From contig SZPC01000002.1 in NCBI GenBank assembly GCA_030263475.1, positions 1 through 64,000 on the forward strand: a stretch of 64,000 nucleotides of DNA. Direction: 5' to 3'. Below, in pieces: positions 1 through 9,307 of the stretch (within the stretch, counting starts at the first letter, position 1; each line of letters opens with the position of its first letter). The position numbers and the translations under genes were made by a program. This DNA comes from OLB4 sp002050165 (GTDB taxonomy: Bacteria; Bacteroidota; Ignavibacteria; Tepidaquicellales; Tepidaquicellaceae). The notes under the pieces were generated by a model that had not been told where the DNA came from, did no database searches, and saw only the letters and a program-made list of their open reading frames with translations.

Positions 1-93
1 AAGAACTTTTTTCTTGCTACTTTTTTCATTGCCGTCCTCTTTATTTTTAACAAATTTAAGAAACCCTTAAATTTTACAGGACGACAAATGTCG

Positions 94-1341
94 TTATTTG
101 ACAAGAATCATTTTCCTTGTATCCTTGAAACTTCCTGCCTCTAAAGAGTAGAAGTAAATTCCTGAGTTCAATGCAGTCGCGTTAAAATCGAAAGCATAAG
201 TCCCGGCATTCAACTCTTCATTAACTAAGACATCAACTTCTCTTCCAAGCATATCGAAAACTCTCAACTTCACGAATGAATTTTCAGGAATGCTGAAGTT
301 AATAGTGGTAGCTGGATTAAAAGGATTCGGATAGTTTTGGGAAAGCAAAAACCCTTCCGGAAGTTCACTTGAAATATTAATAACACCGACGAGGTTAGCA
401 TTTTTGCTGATACCACCGGCTGACCTTACAGCCCAGGCTGAATTTCCGCTCCTTGATTTCGAAATGCTGGTAAATACACCTCCAGGTGCGGAATATTGCG
501 TAGTCCAACTTGCGCCGTTATCATTCGAGTAAAGAATATTTGCATCTTGTCTGGCGACCCACCAATTATTTCCGGAACCGATTATTCCGGTAATTCCGGC
601 AGTACCGGGTGCGGGCAGGGGAGCCCAGCTAGCTCCGCCGTTCGTGGTCTTTACCAGCCCGGTTCCACCAGCTAATCCATTATTAGCGTCATTGAACCAA
701 ACAGAATATGAGTTTACCTCATTACCGGTACTTTGAGCAGTGAAATTTGTACCGCTAGTACTCGAGAAATAGACTCTTCCACCACTTGTGCCAAAATATA
801 CATTAGTTCCGCTTACAAAACCTGAATTGTTCCAACCTGCCTCGCCACCGTTTTGTGCAAGGTACATTCCGGTTGAATCCCATGTAGCTCCTCCATCGGT
901 AGTTTTAAACAGGGACCACCTGCCACCAACCGGATCACCTTCCATGAAACCGTTGTTAGCATCCAGCATTTTTATTACATTTAAAAAACCGCCGGGTTGG
1001 CTAAACACTTCTGTCCATGTATTCCCGCCATCAGTAGTTCGGTAAACAAAAGCAGTTGATCCTGAACCTGTAACCAGAGCGGTATTTGCATCCACTCCGT
1101 AAATATTGTAAAGATCTAAAGAGACCGGAATTGGAGCACCTGTTACATTAGTCCATGTAGCTCCACCGTCAGTTGTTCTTAATACAGCTCCACCAGCACC
1201 GGCAACCCATGCGACATTATCGTCAACAGCAGAAACCGAATATAAGGTAATCGTAACCCCTGATGTTTGTTCAACCCACTGTGCATTTGCAATGCTGAAA
1301 AAACTCACCAAAGCAAAAACAGTCAAAATAAATTTTTTCAT
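94..1341 (-). CDS. T9SS-exported YCF48/BNR-like beta-propeller protein
   Basis: A 415-residue exported protein. It has an N-terminal signal peptide ending near AQWVEQ, then repeated blade motifs of the TTDGGATW type (five or more), as in YCF48/BNR or sortilin-like propellers. The last 80 residues form a type IX secretion C-terminal sorting domain starting with NYPNPFNP at residues 336-343 and ending KMILVK. The family knowledge is that this domain directs export through the Por/T9SS machinery and is removed or anchored at the cell surface. The substrate is unknown; the blades suggest a structural or binding role. It stands apart from the next minus-strand gene by 80 bases and is probably transcribed alone. 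Confidence 0.88.
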   Translation of the reverse strand: MKKFILTVFALVSFFSIANAQWVEQTSGVTITLYSVSAVDDNVAWVAGAGGAVLRTTDGGATWTNVTGAPIPVSLDLYNIYGVDANTALVTGSGSTAFVYRTTDGGNTWTEVFSQPGGFLNVIKMLDANNGFMEGDPVGGRWSLFKTTDGGATWDSTGMYLAQNGGEAGWNNSGFVSGTNVYFGTSGGRVYFSSTSGTNFTAQSTGNEVNSYSVWFNDANNGLAGGTGLVKTTNGGASWAPLPAPGTAGITGIIGSGNNWWVARQDANILYSNDNGASWTTQYSAPGGVFTSISKSRSGNSAWAVRSAGGISKNANLVGVINISSELPEGFLLSQNYPNPFNPATTINFSIPENSFVKLRVFDMLGREVDVLVNEELNAGTYAFDFNATALNSGIYFYSLEAGSFKDTRKMILVK

Positions 1342-1421
1342 TTTTCTTATTTTAATTTAAAGCATTTAATTCTACTCATTATAAACTTCAGGTTAAATTC
1401 AAAACTCTTTACTATTCAAGT

Positions 1422-2906
1422 TTAATTACTTGAATTAATTTTGTTCTTGCTTGACCTTGCCATTTTAAGTAAATCCCAATATGGTGGATTATAACCGTTC
1501 ACGAACTTAAATTCATTCGCCATTTGCATTACTTCACGCGCCAGTTTACTGTGTAAAGATGAAAAATATTGTTCTTTTAAAGCTGATATAGGGCTCATCC
1601 CTTCGGGAATCGGTCCCTTCAATTCAAACTGGTTTAAAATCCAACTATACCCTTTCAACATTCGTGCGACCGGAAGTAAAAAGATATTGTAATCTAATAC
1701 TTCGCCATTATCAGCATCCTCAAGCATGATATCCATAACAGCATTATCCACATGGTCTTTTTGTAGTTCACGCGGATCCCGCCATTCGGCGACAACACTT
1801 AACTGAGGGTCATATTCCAGATCGGATGGTTCCACAGAGGTAAAATGTTCAACTCCAAAATCGCCAAGCCAATTTACAATTCCCCGGGATGAAATCAGTG
1901 TCATTCCCGACCAGAGTTCAAGACTATGCTTCTTGTACGAAAAATAAACTACTTCTGAGCAAAACATTTCAGTGGGTTCATAAAAGTTCATCTCAAAATC
2001 GTATGGAATATGCCGTATTGATTGCTCGTGCAGTGCAGTATGAGCAGCTTCATCCGGTAACTTTGTGTTTAAAAAAACATTCTTCAGCATTTCATATCTT
2101 GGTCTTAGAATCATTATTCTAAACTTTCTGTCACTAAGGTATTCATTGACATTAGTTGTAATAACACCTGACTCAATGTGAGATTCAATAAAGTTCAGGT
2201 TACCGTTGCTGTCAACCAGTGCAAGGGCTACATGGGAGAAATTTCCGGGATAATCGTTCCCGCGCGATATTAAAGCTGAAACCGGAGCGCCCCCTCTTGA
2301 AACGAGAATATCACCGCTCCTTATTAAAGAGTTATTCAGGATGCCTATTTTAGTGTCAGAAGGTTCATTGGTCCCACGTATCCAATCGGGTCGTTTGTCT
2401 TCCGGCATTTGTAAAATAATCTCTTCAATCGCAGCGCGATTACCGTAAAGCAAACGATACAACCGTTTCCGTGTGATTGGAGAATTCATATCCCAATTAA
2501 TTGATTGCATTTTTACTAACTCTCGCACCTGCATATTGAGATCTATAAATTCCATTGCCCGCTTGTTGCATGCAGCTATTTGCGTAGATGTTTTGAACAA
2601 TACTAGTTCCAGACTATCGAAAAAATTATTGTCAGGTGTGAAATGTTCATGGTGAAGTTTTCCTATCATACCCTTGTATTCTGAAATAGAAAAGTCAATT
2701 AACACGTTCACAGAATCACAGCCAACCCCCCTGTAAATATTAAATGATTTCTCCAACTCTTTCCAAAAGTCATCCTTGTCCCAAGCAAAAGGATCATTAC
2801 CGGCGCCCGTAAACTCCTCGTCAGAGTGAATCGGTATCATCAGGATTAAATAAATCAAACACAAAGAACCTAAAAAGTAAAAAACCTTTTTAAATATTGA
2901 CTTCAA
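1422..2906 (-). CDS. YiiX/YebB-like permuted papain-fold protein
   Basis: 494 residues from a TTG start, with a single N-terminal hydrophobic segment (about residues 8-24) acting as signal or anchor. The middle contains the permuted NlpC/P60 (YiiX) core: RSGDILVSRG, then NFSHVALAL with His225, and MFCSEVVYFSY with Cys316, the order His before Cys expected for the permuted fold. Known members are thiol hydrolases or acyl/amidase-like enzymes of the envelope. The protein is much longer than the roughly 200-residue stand-alone YiiX, with extra helical N- and C-terminal regions. It follows the small exported gene at 2943-3440 by 36 bases, suggesting one transcript. Substrate is unknown. Confidence 0.72.
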   Translation of the reverse strand: MKSIFKKVFYFLGSLCLIYLILMIPIHSDEEFTGAGNDPFAWDKDDFWKELEKSFNIYRGVGCDSVNVLIDFSISEYKGMIGKLHHEHFTPDNNFFDSLELVLFKTSTQIAACNKRAMEFIDLNMQVRELVKMQSINWDMNSPITRKRLYRLLYGNRAAIEEIILQMPEDKRPDWIRGTNEPSDTKIGILNNSLIRSGDILVSRGGAPVSALISRGNDYPGNFSHVALALVDSNGNLNFIESHIESGVITTNVNEYLSDRKFRIMILRPRYEMLKNVFLNTKLPDEAAHTALHEQSIRHIPYDFEMNFYEPTEMFCSEVVYFSYKKHSLELWSGMTLISSRGIVNWLGDFGVEHFTSVEPSDLEYDPQLSVVAEWRDPRELQKDHVDNAVMDIMLEDADNGEVLDYNIFLLPVARMLKGYSWILNQFELKGPIPEGMSPISALKEQYFSSLHSKLAREVMQMANEFKFVNGYNPPYWDLLKMARSSKNKINSSN

Positions 2907-2942
2907 AGTATATATAGTTATTGAGATTAATAAATCTGGATG

Positions 2943-3440
2943 TCAATTGCTTTTGGTTAATACTGCAGATTGAACATTAATTATGGGGTATGATTCCACT
3001 TCGGGTGTTTCCTCGTTCCCGCCGGTAATTACCTTACCGGTTAAATCCGAAGTGAATACGGTGAAAAAGATTTTTTCATCCTGAAGTAAGTAAACCGTGG
3101 ATATAAGTGAATTCGACACTTTGAAGGTAGAATAAAAAGTGTTTTGAAAGAAATGGAAATCTAACCTAATTGAATTATTCTCATCAAGTTGGTATTTAGA
3201 TTCATCATCCGTCTTTACCAGAGTATATTTTTTTTCAATTTTTCCGATACCCTCATCATAAGAAATTATCCAATTCCAGTTTCCGGCACTGTCAGCAGGA
3301 TTTATTTTCAAATTCATTCTTACTGGGCTTTCAATTCCGGATATCTCTAAATAACCATTCCATTCACCAGACCATAGCTCGATCTGCGCATACGATGGGG
3401 CACAAAAAGCTATTAACAAAATTGTATAGACTGTTCTCAA
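2943..3440 (-). CDS. small exported protein of unknown function
   Basis: 165 residues from a TTG start. A signal peptide is visible (hydrophobic TVYTILLIAFCAPS followed by YAQ). The mature part is rich in alternating polar and aromatic beta-strand patterns (LWSGEWNGYLEI, NWNWIISYDEG) that resemble a small lipocalin-like or beta-sandwich domain, but no family is recognised. It precedes the YiiX-like gene and is probably cotranscribed with it. Confidence 0.6.
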   Translation of the reverse strand: MRTVYTILLIAFCAPSYAQIELWSGEWNGYLEISGIESPVRMNLKINPADSAGNWNWIISYDEGIGKIEKKYTLVKTDDESKYQLDENNSIRLDFHFFQNTFYSTFKVSNSLISTVYLLQDEKIFFTVFTSDLTGKVITGGNEETPEVESYPIINVQSAVLTKSN

Positions 3441-3616
3441 ATGAAGATATTTAATTAAGGCACTTATTTTAAACTAACGCGAATCCAGGAATTCTGTAAC
3501 CATATCCCCAATTTATATTTTATCGGATGCTTGGTGTTATCAGATTTATGAATTATGGCAGAATTCCCCAGTTGTTAACGTTATCCCGGTTTAATTTATT
3601 CAGTAGAAATTGTTGA

Positions 3617-5140
3617 CTATCGTCGTCCTCTCCCTAAACCAAGAGCTCCAAGTAATCCGCGAGTAATTTCCCTTACCAGCGTTCTTCCGACTTGTCTGGT
3701 TGTTGTGTTTGAAAGTATTTTTTCAAATGTGCTCTTTTCGTTAGATTTGGATTTTTGGGTCACCTGTGGTTGTTGCTGCTGTTGCTCGTCCGAAAGTTTA
3801 TTTTGTAATATCTCGTATGCACTCTCACGGTCAATTGATTCATTGTATTTTGAGATTAGTTTTGATTTCGAGATAATGTTATCAATTTCTGATTCTGAAA
3901 GAATATCCATTCTTGAATAAGGCGCCCTTAGAAGAGTGGCAACGAGCGGTGTAGGCTTTCCCTTTTCGTTAAGAACAGTAACAGCTGCTTCACCTGTACC
4001 TAATGAAGTAAGGAGATCTTCAGTTTTGTAAAACTCAGTTACCGGAAAATTTTCCGAAATCAATTTTATTTCCTTTGAATCCTTTGCAGTAAAAGCTCTG
4101 AGAGCGTGTTGTACTTTCATGCCAAGTTGACTTAACACGGCATCAGGTATATCGGTCGGATTCTGTGTACAGAAAAATATTCCAACTCCTTTGGAACGGA
4201 TCAGTTTAATTATAGTTTCGATTTGGTCAAGCAGGGTTGATGATGCTTCTTTAAATATGAGATGTGCTTCATCAATAAAGATGACAAGTTTTGGAATATC
4301 CAGATCACCTTCCTCAGGAAAAGTTTGGTAAATCTCTGCAAGCAAGCAGAGCATAAATGTTGAAAACAGTTTTGGTTTCGCTTGTATGTCAGTTAACCTA
4401 ATTATTGACATGATTCCGCGTCCCTGATCATCAAATTTTAACAGGTCTTGAACATCAAATGATCTTTCACCAAAAAAACTGTCGGCTCCCTGCTGTTCAA
4501 GTTCGATTATTTTCCTTGTAATGATTCCGATTGAAGAACTTGAAATTCTTCCGTATTCAGATTCAAATTTTTCCTTGCCTTCATTTAAGACAAATTGAAG
4601 TACGCTCTTAAAGTCTTTAAGATCGAGGAGAGGAAGTTGATTATCGTCACAGAATTTAAAAATTACACTAACTATACCCGATTGAGTATCATTTAGTTCA
4701 AGTATTCGCGAAATAAGAACCGGACCAAACTCTGAAACAGTAGCCCGAAGTTTACTACCTTTTTCCTCTGATAGAGAAAGAAATTCAACGGGAAAACTTT
4801 CGGGTTTAAATTCAGCTCCTATACGAGACATACGTTCATTTATTTTTTCGTTCGTTGTTCCCGCAGCAGCAATTCCACTAAGATCGCCTTTAATATCCAT
4901 AAGCAGGGTCGGCACTGATTTCGAGGATAACCCTTCGGCGATAACTTGCAGGGTTTTTGTTTTCCCTGTACCAGTTGCACCAGCAATAAGACCATGCCTG
5001 TTCATTGTTTTCAGTGGTAACGAAATGTGTAATCCGGTTATACATTCACGATTGTATATTGCACCACCAAGTAGTATTGATTCACCCCTAACCTCGTAAC
5101 CAGCTCTGATTTGCTCGGTGAAATTATCCTTAGTTGCCAT
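3617..5140 (-). CDS. DUF853 / HerA-like ATPase (YjgR family)
   Basis: 507 residues. Walker A GATGTGKT lies at residues 54-61 and a Walker B LVIFIDEAHL near residue 290, followed by FFCTQNPTDIP, which is the sensor-like region of the HerA/FtsK superfamily. The overall order (RECITGLHISLPL, Walker A, LLMDIKGDLSG) matches the DUF853 family typified by E. coli YjgR, presumed DNA-pumping or helicase-like ATPases of unknown role. The C-terminus is a Gln-rich linker (QQQQQ) and a Gly/Arg-rich tail. There is no NurA nuclease or SIR2/DUF4297-type partner next to it, so an antiphage HerA system is not supported. The start ATG is 9 bases after the stop of a 52-residue ORF. Confidence 0.85.
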   Translation of the reverse strand: MATKDNFTEQIRAGYEVRGESILLGGAIYNRECITGLHISLPLKTMNRHGLIAGATGTGKTKTLQVIAEGLSSKSVPTLLMDIKGDLSGIAAAGTTNEKINERMSRIGAEFKPESFPVEFLSLSEEKGSKLRATVSEFGPVLISRILELNDTQSGIVSVIFKFCDDNQLPLLDLKDFKSVLQFVLNEGKEKFESEYGRISSSSIGIITRKIIELEQQGADSFFGERSFDVQDLLKFDDQGRGIMSIIRLTDIQAKPKLFSTFMLCLLAEIYQTFPEEGDLDIPKLVIFIDEAHLIFKEASSTLLDQIETIIKLIRSKGVGIFFCTQNPTDIPDAVLSQLGMKVQHALRAFTAKDSKEIKLISENFPVTEFYKTEDLLTSLGTGEAAVTVLNEKGKPTPLVATLLRAPYSRMDILSESEIDNIISKSKLISKYNESIDRESAYEILQNKLSDEQQQQQPQVTQKSKSNEKSTFEKILSNTTTRQVGRTLVREITRGLLGALGLGRGRR

Positions 5141-5149
5141 TGTATAATT

Positions 5150-5308
5150 TTATTTGTTTGGGGTTTTTGATATTACGTCTTCGATAAATTCCAGGATAGG
5201 TTTCGGCAGGGTAGATTTGAAATATTCGATTAAAGCTGATATTACTGCACGGGTGTCATCCTCTGTTTTCCCAGCTTTCTCTGAAATTAACTTTACGATT
5301 GCATCCAT
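5150..5308 (-). CDS. 52-residue helical small protein upstream of HerA-like gene
   Basis: Reading the minus strand gives an ATG-initiated ORF of 52 codons (MDAIVKLISEKAGKTED at the N-terminus, ending FIEDVISKTPNK). It is amphipathic: two predicted helices separated by a turn, with a Pro pair before the last helix. It ends 9 bases before the HerA-like start, so the two are likely one transcript. The pattern resembles short conserved hypothetical proteins of the type M-D-x-I-V-x-L-x-x-E-K-x-G that occur in several phyla; this is recollection, not a search. Function unknown. Confidence 0.6.
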   Translation of the reverse strand: MDAIVKLISEKAGKTEDDTRAVISALIEYFKSTLPKPILEFIEDVISKTPNK

Positions 5309-5493
5309 GAAAATATTTGATTTTTTTGTTAAAGTGTAATTTATTTATTGAGATGTTAGATTTAAAGACAAAATTGTTTATCATGTTACTCTCTCAAAAG
5401 AAATATCCGGGAAGAAATGTTTTAATTATATTTGTGAAACGAGATTTGTAAGTTATATTGTTACATTTGTATTCATTTTACTGAAATTCATAA

Positions 5494-7437
5494 ATGTCCA
5501 CATCAAATATTTTACTTAAGAGTTATTGCAACAGCCTGACAGGTTACTCAAGGTTGGATACACGGGAAGTTAAAGTCGGTGATGTTCCGTTAGGTGGGAA
5601 AAACCCGATTCGTATTCAATCAATGACAACAACCGATACAATGGATACAACAGGAACGGTTGAACAATCTATCAGAATGATAAAAGCCGGTTGTGAATAC
5701 GTCCGTATCACGGCGCCGAGCATTAAAGAAGCCCGAAACCTTGAAGTGATTAAAAAAGAATTAAAAGCCCGCGGTTTTAACGTCCCAATCATAGCTGATA
5801 TTCATTTCACACCAAATGCAGCCGAACTCGCTGCGAGGATTGTTGAAAAGGTCCGAGTAAATCCAGGAAACTATGCGGACAAAAAGAAATTCCAGATATT
5901 CAATTACACTGACGATCTCTACCGTCAAGAGCTTGAGAGAATCAGGGAAAAATTTACCCCGCTCGTAAGGATTTGTAAGGAATACGGAACGGCTATGCGC
6001 ATTGGTACTAACCATGGCTCACTGTCAGATCGTATAATGAGCCGTTATGGAGATACGCCAACGGGGATGGTAGAATCAGCTTTGGAATTTCTAAGAATTT
6101 GCGAGGACGAAGGCTATTACGATATAGTTCTTTCAATGAAGGCGAGCAATCCGATTGTTATGATTGAAGCATACAGGTTACTCGTTAGCAAAATGAACGA
6201 AGAAGGGATGAATTATCCGCTTCACCTTGGAGTAACCGAAGCTGGAGATGGTGAAGACGGAAGGATTAAATCATCGGTAGGGATCGGTACTTTACTTGAG
6301 GACGGTTTAGGAGATACAATTCGTGTGTCGCTGACCGAAGAGCCCGAGTTCGAAATTCCCGTCTGTCGCAAATTAATTGACCGTTATTTAACCCGTGTGA
6401 ACCATGATCCGATTCGGGAAACAATTATTAACCCGCTTGACCCGTTCACTTTCAAAAAGCGCTTGACTGACTCTGTAAATAATATGGGTGGTAGAAATGT
6501 TCCGGTGGTTATAATTTCACCATCAGTTGTTAAGGGCAGAACTAAGCGTGAATTATCAGAAATCGGGTACACATTTAACTCCGAAACTGAAAAATGGATT
6601 ATCTCTGATACTGCAGCTGATTTTATTTACTTAAAAGAGAATATTGATGATTCTGAACTTCCGGGTTCTTTAAAAATAATTTTAGATTATCACGTCTGGA
6701 AGAAATGTGATAATCGGATGAACCGCTATCCTTTGCTTAATATCGGTGAACTAAGAGATAATGGTGAAATATCAAGTGACTGTAACTTCATTTTGATTAA
6801 ACTTGAATCTCTTTTCATGGAGGATTTTCCGGAATTAACGTCAATCCCTAATCCGGTTTTCGTTCTGGAAACAGATAACTCACACGCTATGCCGGAAATG
6901 AGGAGAATATTTGTGGAGTTAATTAATAATGATATTAAAATTCCGGTGATAATCAGGCGAAGATACACAGAAAGTGATTCAGAGAGATTTATATTAAACT
7001 CATCCGCCGATACCGGTGGATTGTTTATTGAAGGATTGGGAGACGGCCTCTGGATAGAGAATGAATCAGTTGAATCATCTAAGGTGAATTCAGCATGTTT
7101 CGGAATTTTGCAGGCAACCCGGACAAGGATAACGAAAACGGAATATATTTCTTGTCCATCCTGTGGAAGAACATTATTTAATTTGCAGGAAACAACTTCA
7201 ATGATTCGAACGAAAACCAATCACCTTAAAGGTGTTAAAATTGCCGTTATGGGCTGTATAGTTAACGGACCCGGCGAAATGGCTGATGCGGATTACGGAT
7301 ACGTTGGGAGCGGTCCAGGTAAAATCACCCTTTACAAGGGAAAAGAAATTGTGAAAAGAAATATACCATCTGAAAATGCTCTTGATGAACTAATTGAACT
7401 TATTAAAGAAAATGGTGATTGGATAGAAGCTGATTGA
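5494..7437 (+). CDS. ispG: 4-hydroxy-3-methylbut-2-enyl-diphosphate synthase, long form
   Basis: The enzyme converts 2-C-methyl-D-erythritol 2,4-cyclodiphosphate to HMBPP in the MEP isoprenoid pathway and carries a 4Fe-4S cluster. The 647 residues begin with the TIM barrel (VGGKNPIRIQSMT-like VPLGGKNPIRIQSMTT, then ADIHFTPNAAELAA and RVNPGN). The C-terminal cluster domain has CPSC at residues 554-557 and MGCIVNGPGE with Cys588 and Glu595. About 250 residues between barrel and cluster domain form the extra domain of the long IspG found in plants, chlamydiae and Bacteroidota. Candidate promoter elements TATATTTG and TACATTTG lie at 5427-5434 and 5462-5469. ispF is also in this window, 33 kb away. 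Confidence 0.96.
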   Translation: MSTSNILLKSYCNSLTGYSRLDTREVKVGDVPLGGKNPIRIQSMTTTDTMDTTGTVEQSIRMIKAGCEYVRITAPSIKEARNLEVIKKELKARGFNVPIIADIHFTPNAAELAARIVEKVRVNPGNYADKKKFQIFNYTDDLYRQELERIREKFTPLVRICKEYGTAMRIGTNHGSLSDRIMSRYGDTPTGMVESALEFLRICEDEGYYDIVLSMKASNPIVMIEAYRLLVSKMNEEGMNYPLHLGVTEAGDGEDGRIKSSVGIGTLLEDGLGDTIRVSLTEEPEFEIPVCRKLIDRYLTRVNHDPIRETIINPLDPFTFKKRLTDSVNNMGGRNVPVVIISPSVVKGRTKRELSEIGYTFNSETEKWIISDTAADFIYLKENIDDSELPGSLKIILDYHVWKKCDNRMNRYPLLNIGELRDNGEISSDCNFILIKLESLFMEDFPELTSIPNPVFVLETDNSHAMPEMRRIFVELINNDIKIPVIIRRRYTESDSERFILNSSADTGGLFIEGLGDGLWIENESVESSKVNSACFGILQATRTRITKTEYISCPSCGRTLFNLQETTSMIRTKTNHLKGVKIAVMGCIVNGPGEMADADYGYVGSGPGKITLYKGKEIVKRNIPSENALDELIELIKENGDWIEAD

Positions 7438-7633
7438 ATTTCATTGTTAACGGATTAGTATTACCAAATTATCCATTCTCGATTAGTAATCAATATCTCT
7501 ATATCAGCAAAAAAATTTACCCGATTTTGAAATAAAAATAATTTTTAATTAAGGGGAACCGGAACGAAAAATAATCAGTTACAACACTATATGTATCAAC
7601 ATATATCTTTTATTAATTAAACTATAATAAATC

Positions 7634-8176
7634 ATGGAAACAGGAAGATGGTTAATTGACAAAACCCATTCAGAAATCCAGTTCAAAGCGAAACACTTAA
7701 TGATTACGACTGTAACCGGAAAGTTTACAGAGTACGATGCGACGATTGAAACAAATGGTGACGATTTTTCAAACGCAAGGGTAACGTTTACGGCGGAAGT
7801 AAATTCAATCACTACAGGAAATGATCAACGGGATGAACATTTGAAGTCGGATGATTTTTTCAGCGCCGATAAATTCCCGTCTTTAAAGTTTGTATCTACG
7901 AACATTCAGAAGATTTCTGATAGTGATTTTAAAATGACGGGTGATTTTACAATTAGGGATATCACTAAAGAAATTACACTGGATGTTGAGATGCACGGGA
8001 TAAAGAAAGACCCGTACGGAAACACAAAAGCAGGGTTTGAAATAAACGGAAAAGTGAACAGGAAAGAGTTTGGATTAAAATTCCATGTACTGAATGAGGC
8101 GGGTGATTTGCTCGTAAGCGATGACATTAAAATACTTTGCGAGGTGCAATTGCAAAAAGTAAACGACGAGGCATAA
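7634..8176 (+). CDS. YceI-family lipocalin-like protein
   Basis: 180 residues covering one complete YceI domain, opening WLIDKTHSEIQFKAKH and closing with a beta-strand VSDDIKILCEVQL. Known members form an extended lipocalin-type barrel that binds long isoprenoid or amide lipids. No signal peptide is visible, so this copy is predicted to be cytoplasmic. It is monocistronic: a hairpin terminator follows the stop codon by about 40 bases. Its position after ispG may be chance. Confidence 0.9.
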   Translation: METGRWLIDKTHSEIQFKAKHLMITTVTGKFTEYDATIETNGDDFSNARVTFTAEVNSITTGNDQRDEHLKSDDFFSADKFPSLKFVSTNIQKISDSDFKMTGDFTIRDITKEITLDVEMHGIKKDPYGNTKAGFEINGKVNRKEFGLKFHVLNEAGDLLVSDDIKILCEVQLQKVNDEA

Positions 8177-8216
8177 CAAAGTTTGATAACAATTTTAATT
8201 CAGTATATCTTCAAGG

Positions 8217-8247
8217 AAAACCTGTGACCCAATCGCAGGTTTTTTAT
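8217..8247 (+). terminator. rho-independent terminator after the YceI gene
   Basis: Inverted repeat AAAACCTGTG / CGCAGGTTTT (ten pairs, one G-U) with a seven-base loop, running directly into a T-rich stretch (TTTTTTATTTT including arm bases). It lies 40 bases after the YceI stop and before lipA. Confidence 0.85.
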
Positions 8248-8267
8248 TTTGCCGAATCTTTTCTTCA

Positions 8268-8298
8268 TTTCATATAATTTTTATTGACCATAGGTTTG
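8268..8298 (+). promoter_or_regulatory. possible Bacteroidota-type promoter for lipA
   Basis: TAGGTTTG at 8291-8298 matches the TAnnTTTG -7 element of Bacteroidota sigma-A promoters, and TTTC at 8268-8271 lies exactly 19 bases upstream, one mismatch from the TTTG -33 element. It would give an almost leaderless lipA transcript, since the ATG is at 8308. Pattern match only. Confidence 0.3.
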
Positions 8299-8307
8299 TA
8301 TTAACGA

Positions 8308-9243
8308 ATGAGAATAAATTCACACCAAAGGGCATTTAAAAAAGAGCATTCCGAAAAAGAGAAGGAATTGGGTAGAAAACCTGACTGGCTCAGGATTAAA
8401 ATTCCAATCGGAAAAAATTACGCTGAATTAAAAAAAGTTATGCGCGGGCAGAAACTGAATACAGTTTGTGAAGAAGCCCGCTGCCCGAATATTTCAGATT
8501 GCTGGAATCGCAGAACTGCAACCTATATGATACTCGGTGATACCTGTACAAGAAGTTGCGGTTTCTGTTCCGTTAAAGTCGGTATACCAAACGAACTTGA
8601 CCGTGATGAACCGCGGCGGGTTGCCGAATCGGTTATTGCCCTTAACCTGAAGCACGTTGTAATAACCTCAGTGAACAGGGATGAACTTAGAAACGGTGGC
8701 GCGGAAATCTTTGCAGAAACAATCAGGCTCATAAATGAAGCGCTCCCTGATACTACGATTGAAATTTTAATTCCTGATTTTAAGGGCGAGGAGTCTGCCT
8801 TTGAAATAATTATGCAAAATCAACCGACTATTCTTAACCATAACCTTGAAACAGTACCATCACTTTATCATGTTGTCAGACCTCAGGCAAAATATGAAAG
8901 GAGTTTGAAAGTTATCAACTGGTTTCACAATCGGGGGTTAATTACTAAAAGCGGACTTATGGTTGGGATTGGTGAACAACCGGATCAGGTGCTTGATGTA
9001 ATGCGTGATCTTAGGGAAAATGGTTGTGAGATTCTCACTATTGGTCAGTATCTGAAACCAACAAGTGTTCATTTACCGGTTGACAGATATGTAACACCTG
9101 ATGAATTCCTGATGTACAAAACTGAGGGATTGAAAATGGGATTTGCTGTTGTTGAATCTAATCCGCTGGTGAGAAGCTCATATCACGCAGACGAACAGGC
9201 GGAACTTGTGTTAAAGAAAAGGGCTGAAAGTACTTTGGCATAG
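8308..9243 (+). CDS. lipA: lipoyl synthase
   Basis: Radical SAM enzyme that inserts two sulfurs into protein-bound octanoate to give lipoate. The 311 residues hold both required cluster motifs: auxiliary CEEARCPNISDCW with Cys54, Cys59 and Cys65, and radical SAM CTRSCGFC with Cys80, Cys84 and Cys87. The conserved C-terminal RSSYHAD follows. Length is normal for the family. No lipB or lpd lies beside it here. A bidirectional hairpin separates it from the convergent gene at 9308. Confidence 0.97.
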   Translation: MRINSHQRAFKKEHSEKEKELGRKPDWLRIKIPIGKNYAELKKVMRGQKLNTVCEEARCPNISDCWNRRTATYMILGDTCTRSCGFCSVKVGIPNELDRDEPRRVAESVIALNLKHVVITSVNRDELRNGGAEIFAETIRLINEALPDTTIEILIPDFKGEESAFEIIMQNQPTILNHNLETVPSLYHVVRPQAKYERSLKVINWFHNRGLITKSGLMVGIGEQPDQVLDVMRDLRENGCEILTIGQYLKPTSVHLPVDRYVTPDEFLMYKTEGLKMGFAVVESNPLVRSSYHADEQAELVLKKRAESTLA

Positions 9244-9265
9244 TTGCGTTTATTTTGATTTATAA

Positions 9266-9294
9266 AACAAGCCCCTCATATTGAGGGGCCTGTT
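9266..9294. terminator. bidirectional terminator between lipA and the convergent basic protein gene
   Basis: Perfect eight-base stem GCCCCTCA / TGAGGGGC (9271-9278 and 9282-9289) with a three-base loop, extended after one mismatch by AACA/TGTT. A/T-rich flanks on both sides make it usable in both directions. Confidence 0.8.
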
Positions 9295-9307
9295 ATTATA
9301 AGGTTAA

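Noticed and set aside
52..74. Terminator made by AAATTTAAG/CTTAAATTT near the left edge
   Set aside because: All-A/T stem with no T-tract on the minus strand after it; too weak to claim.
3617..5140. HerA-type antiphage defence system
   Set aside because: The protein is of the DUF853/YjgR type and has no nuclease, SIR2 or DUF4297 partner beside it.
5154..5339. A plus-strand ORF opposite the small ORF upstream of the HerA-like gene
   Set aside because: The minus strand has a shorter but better placed ORF (52 codons, nine bases before the HerA-like start); the plus-strand reading lacks a neighbour or family pattern.
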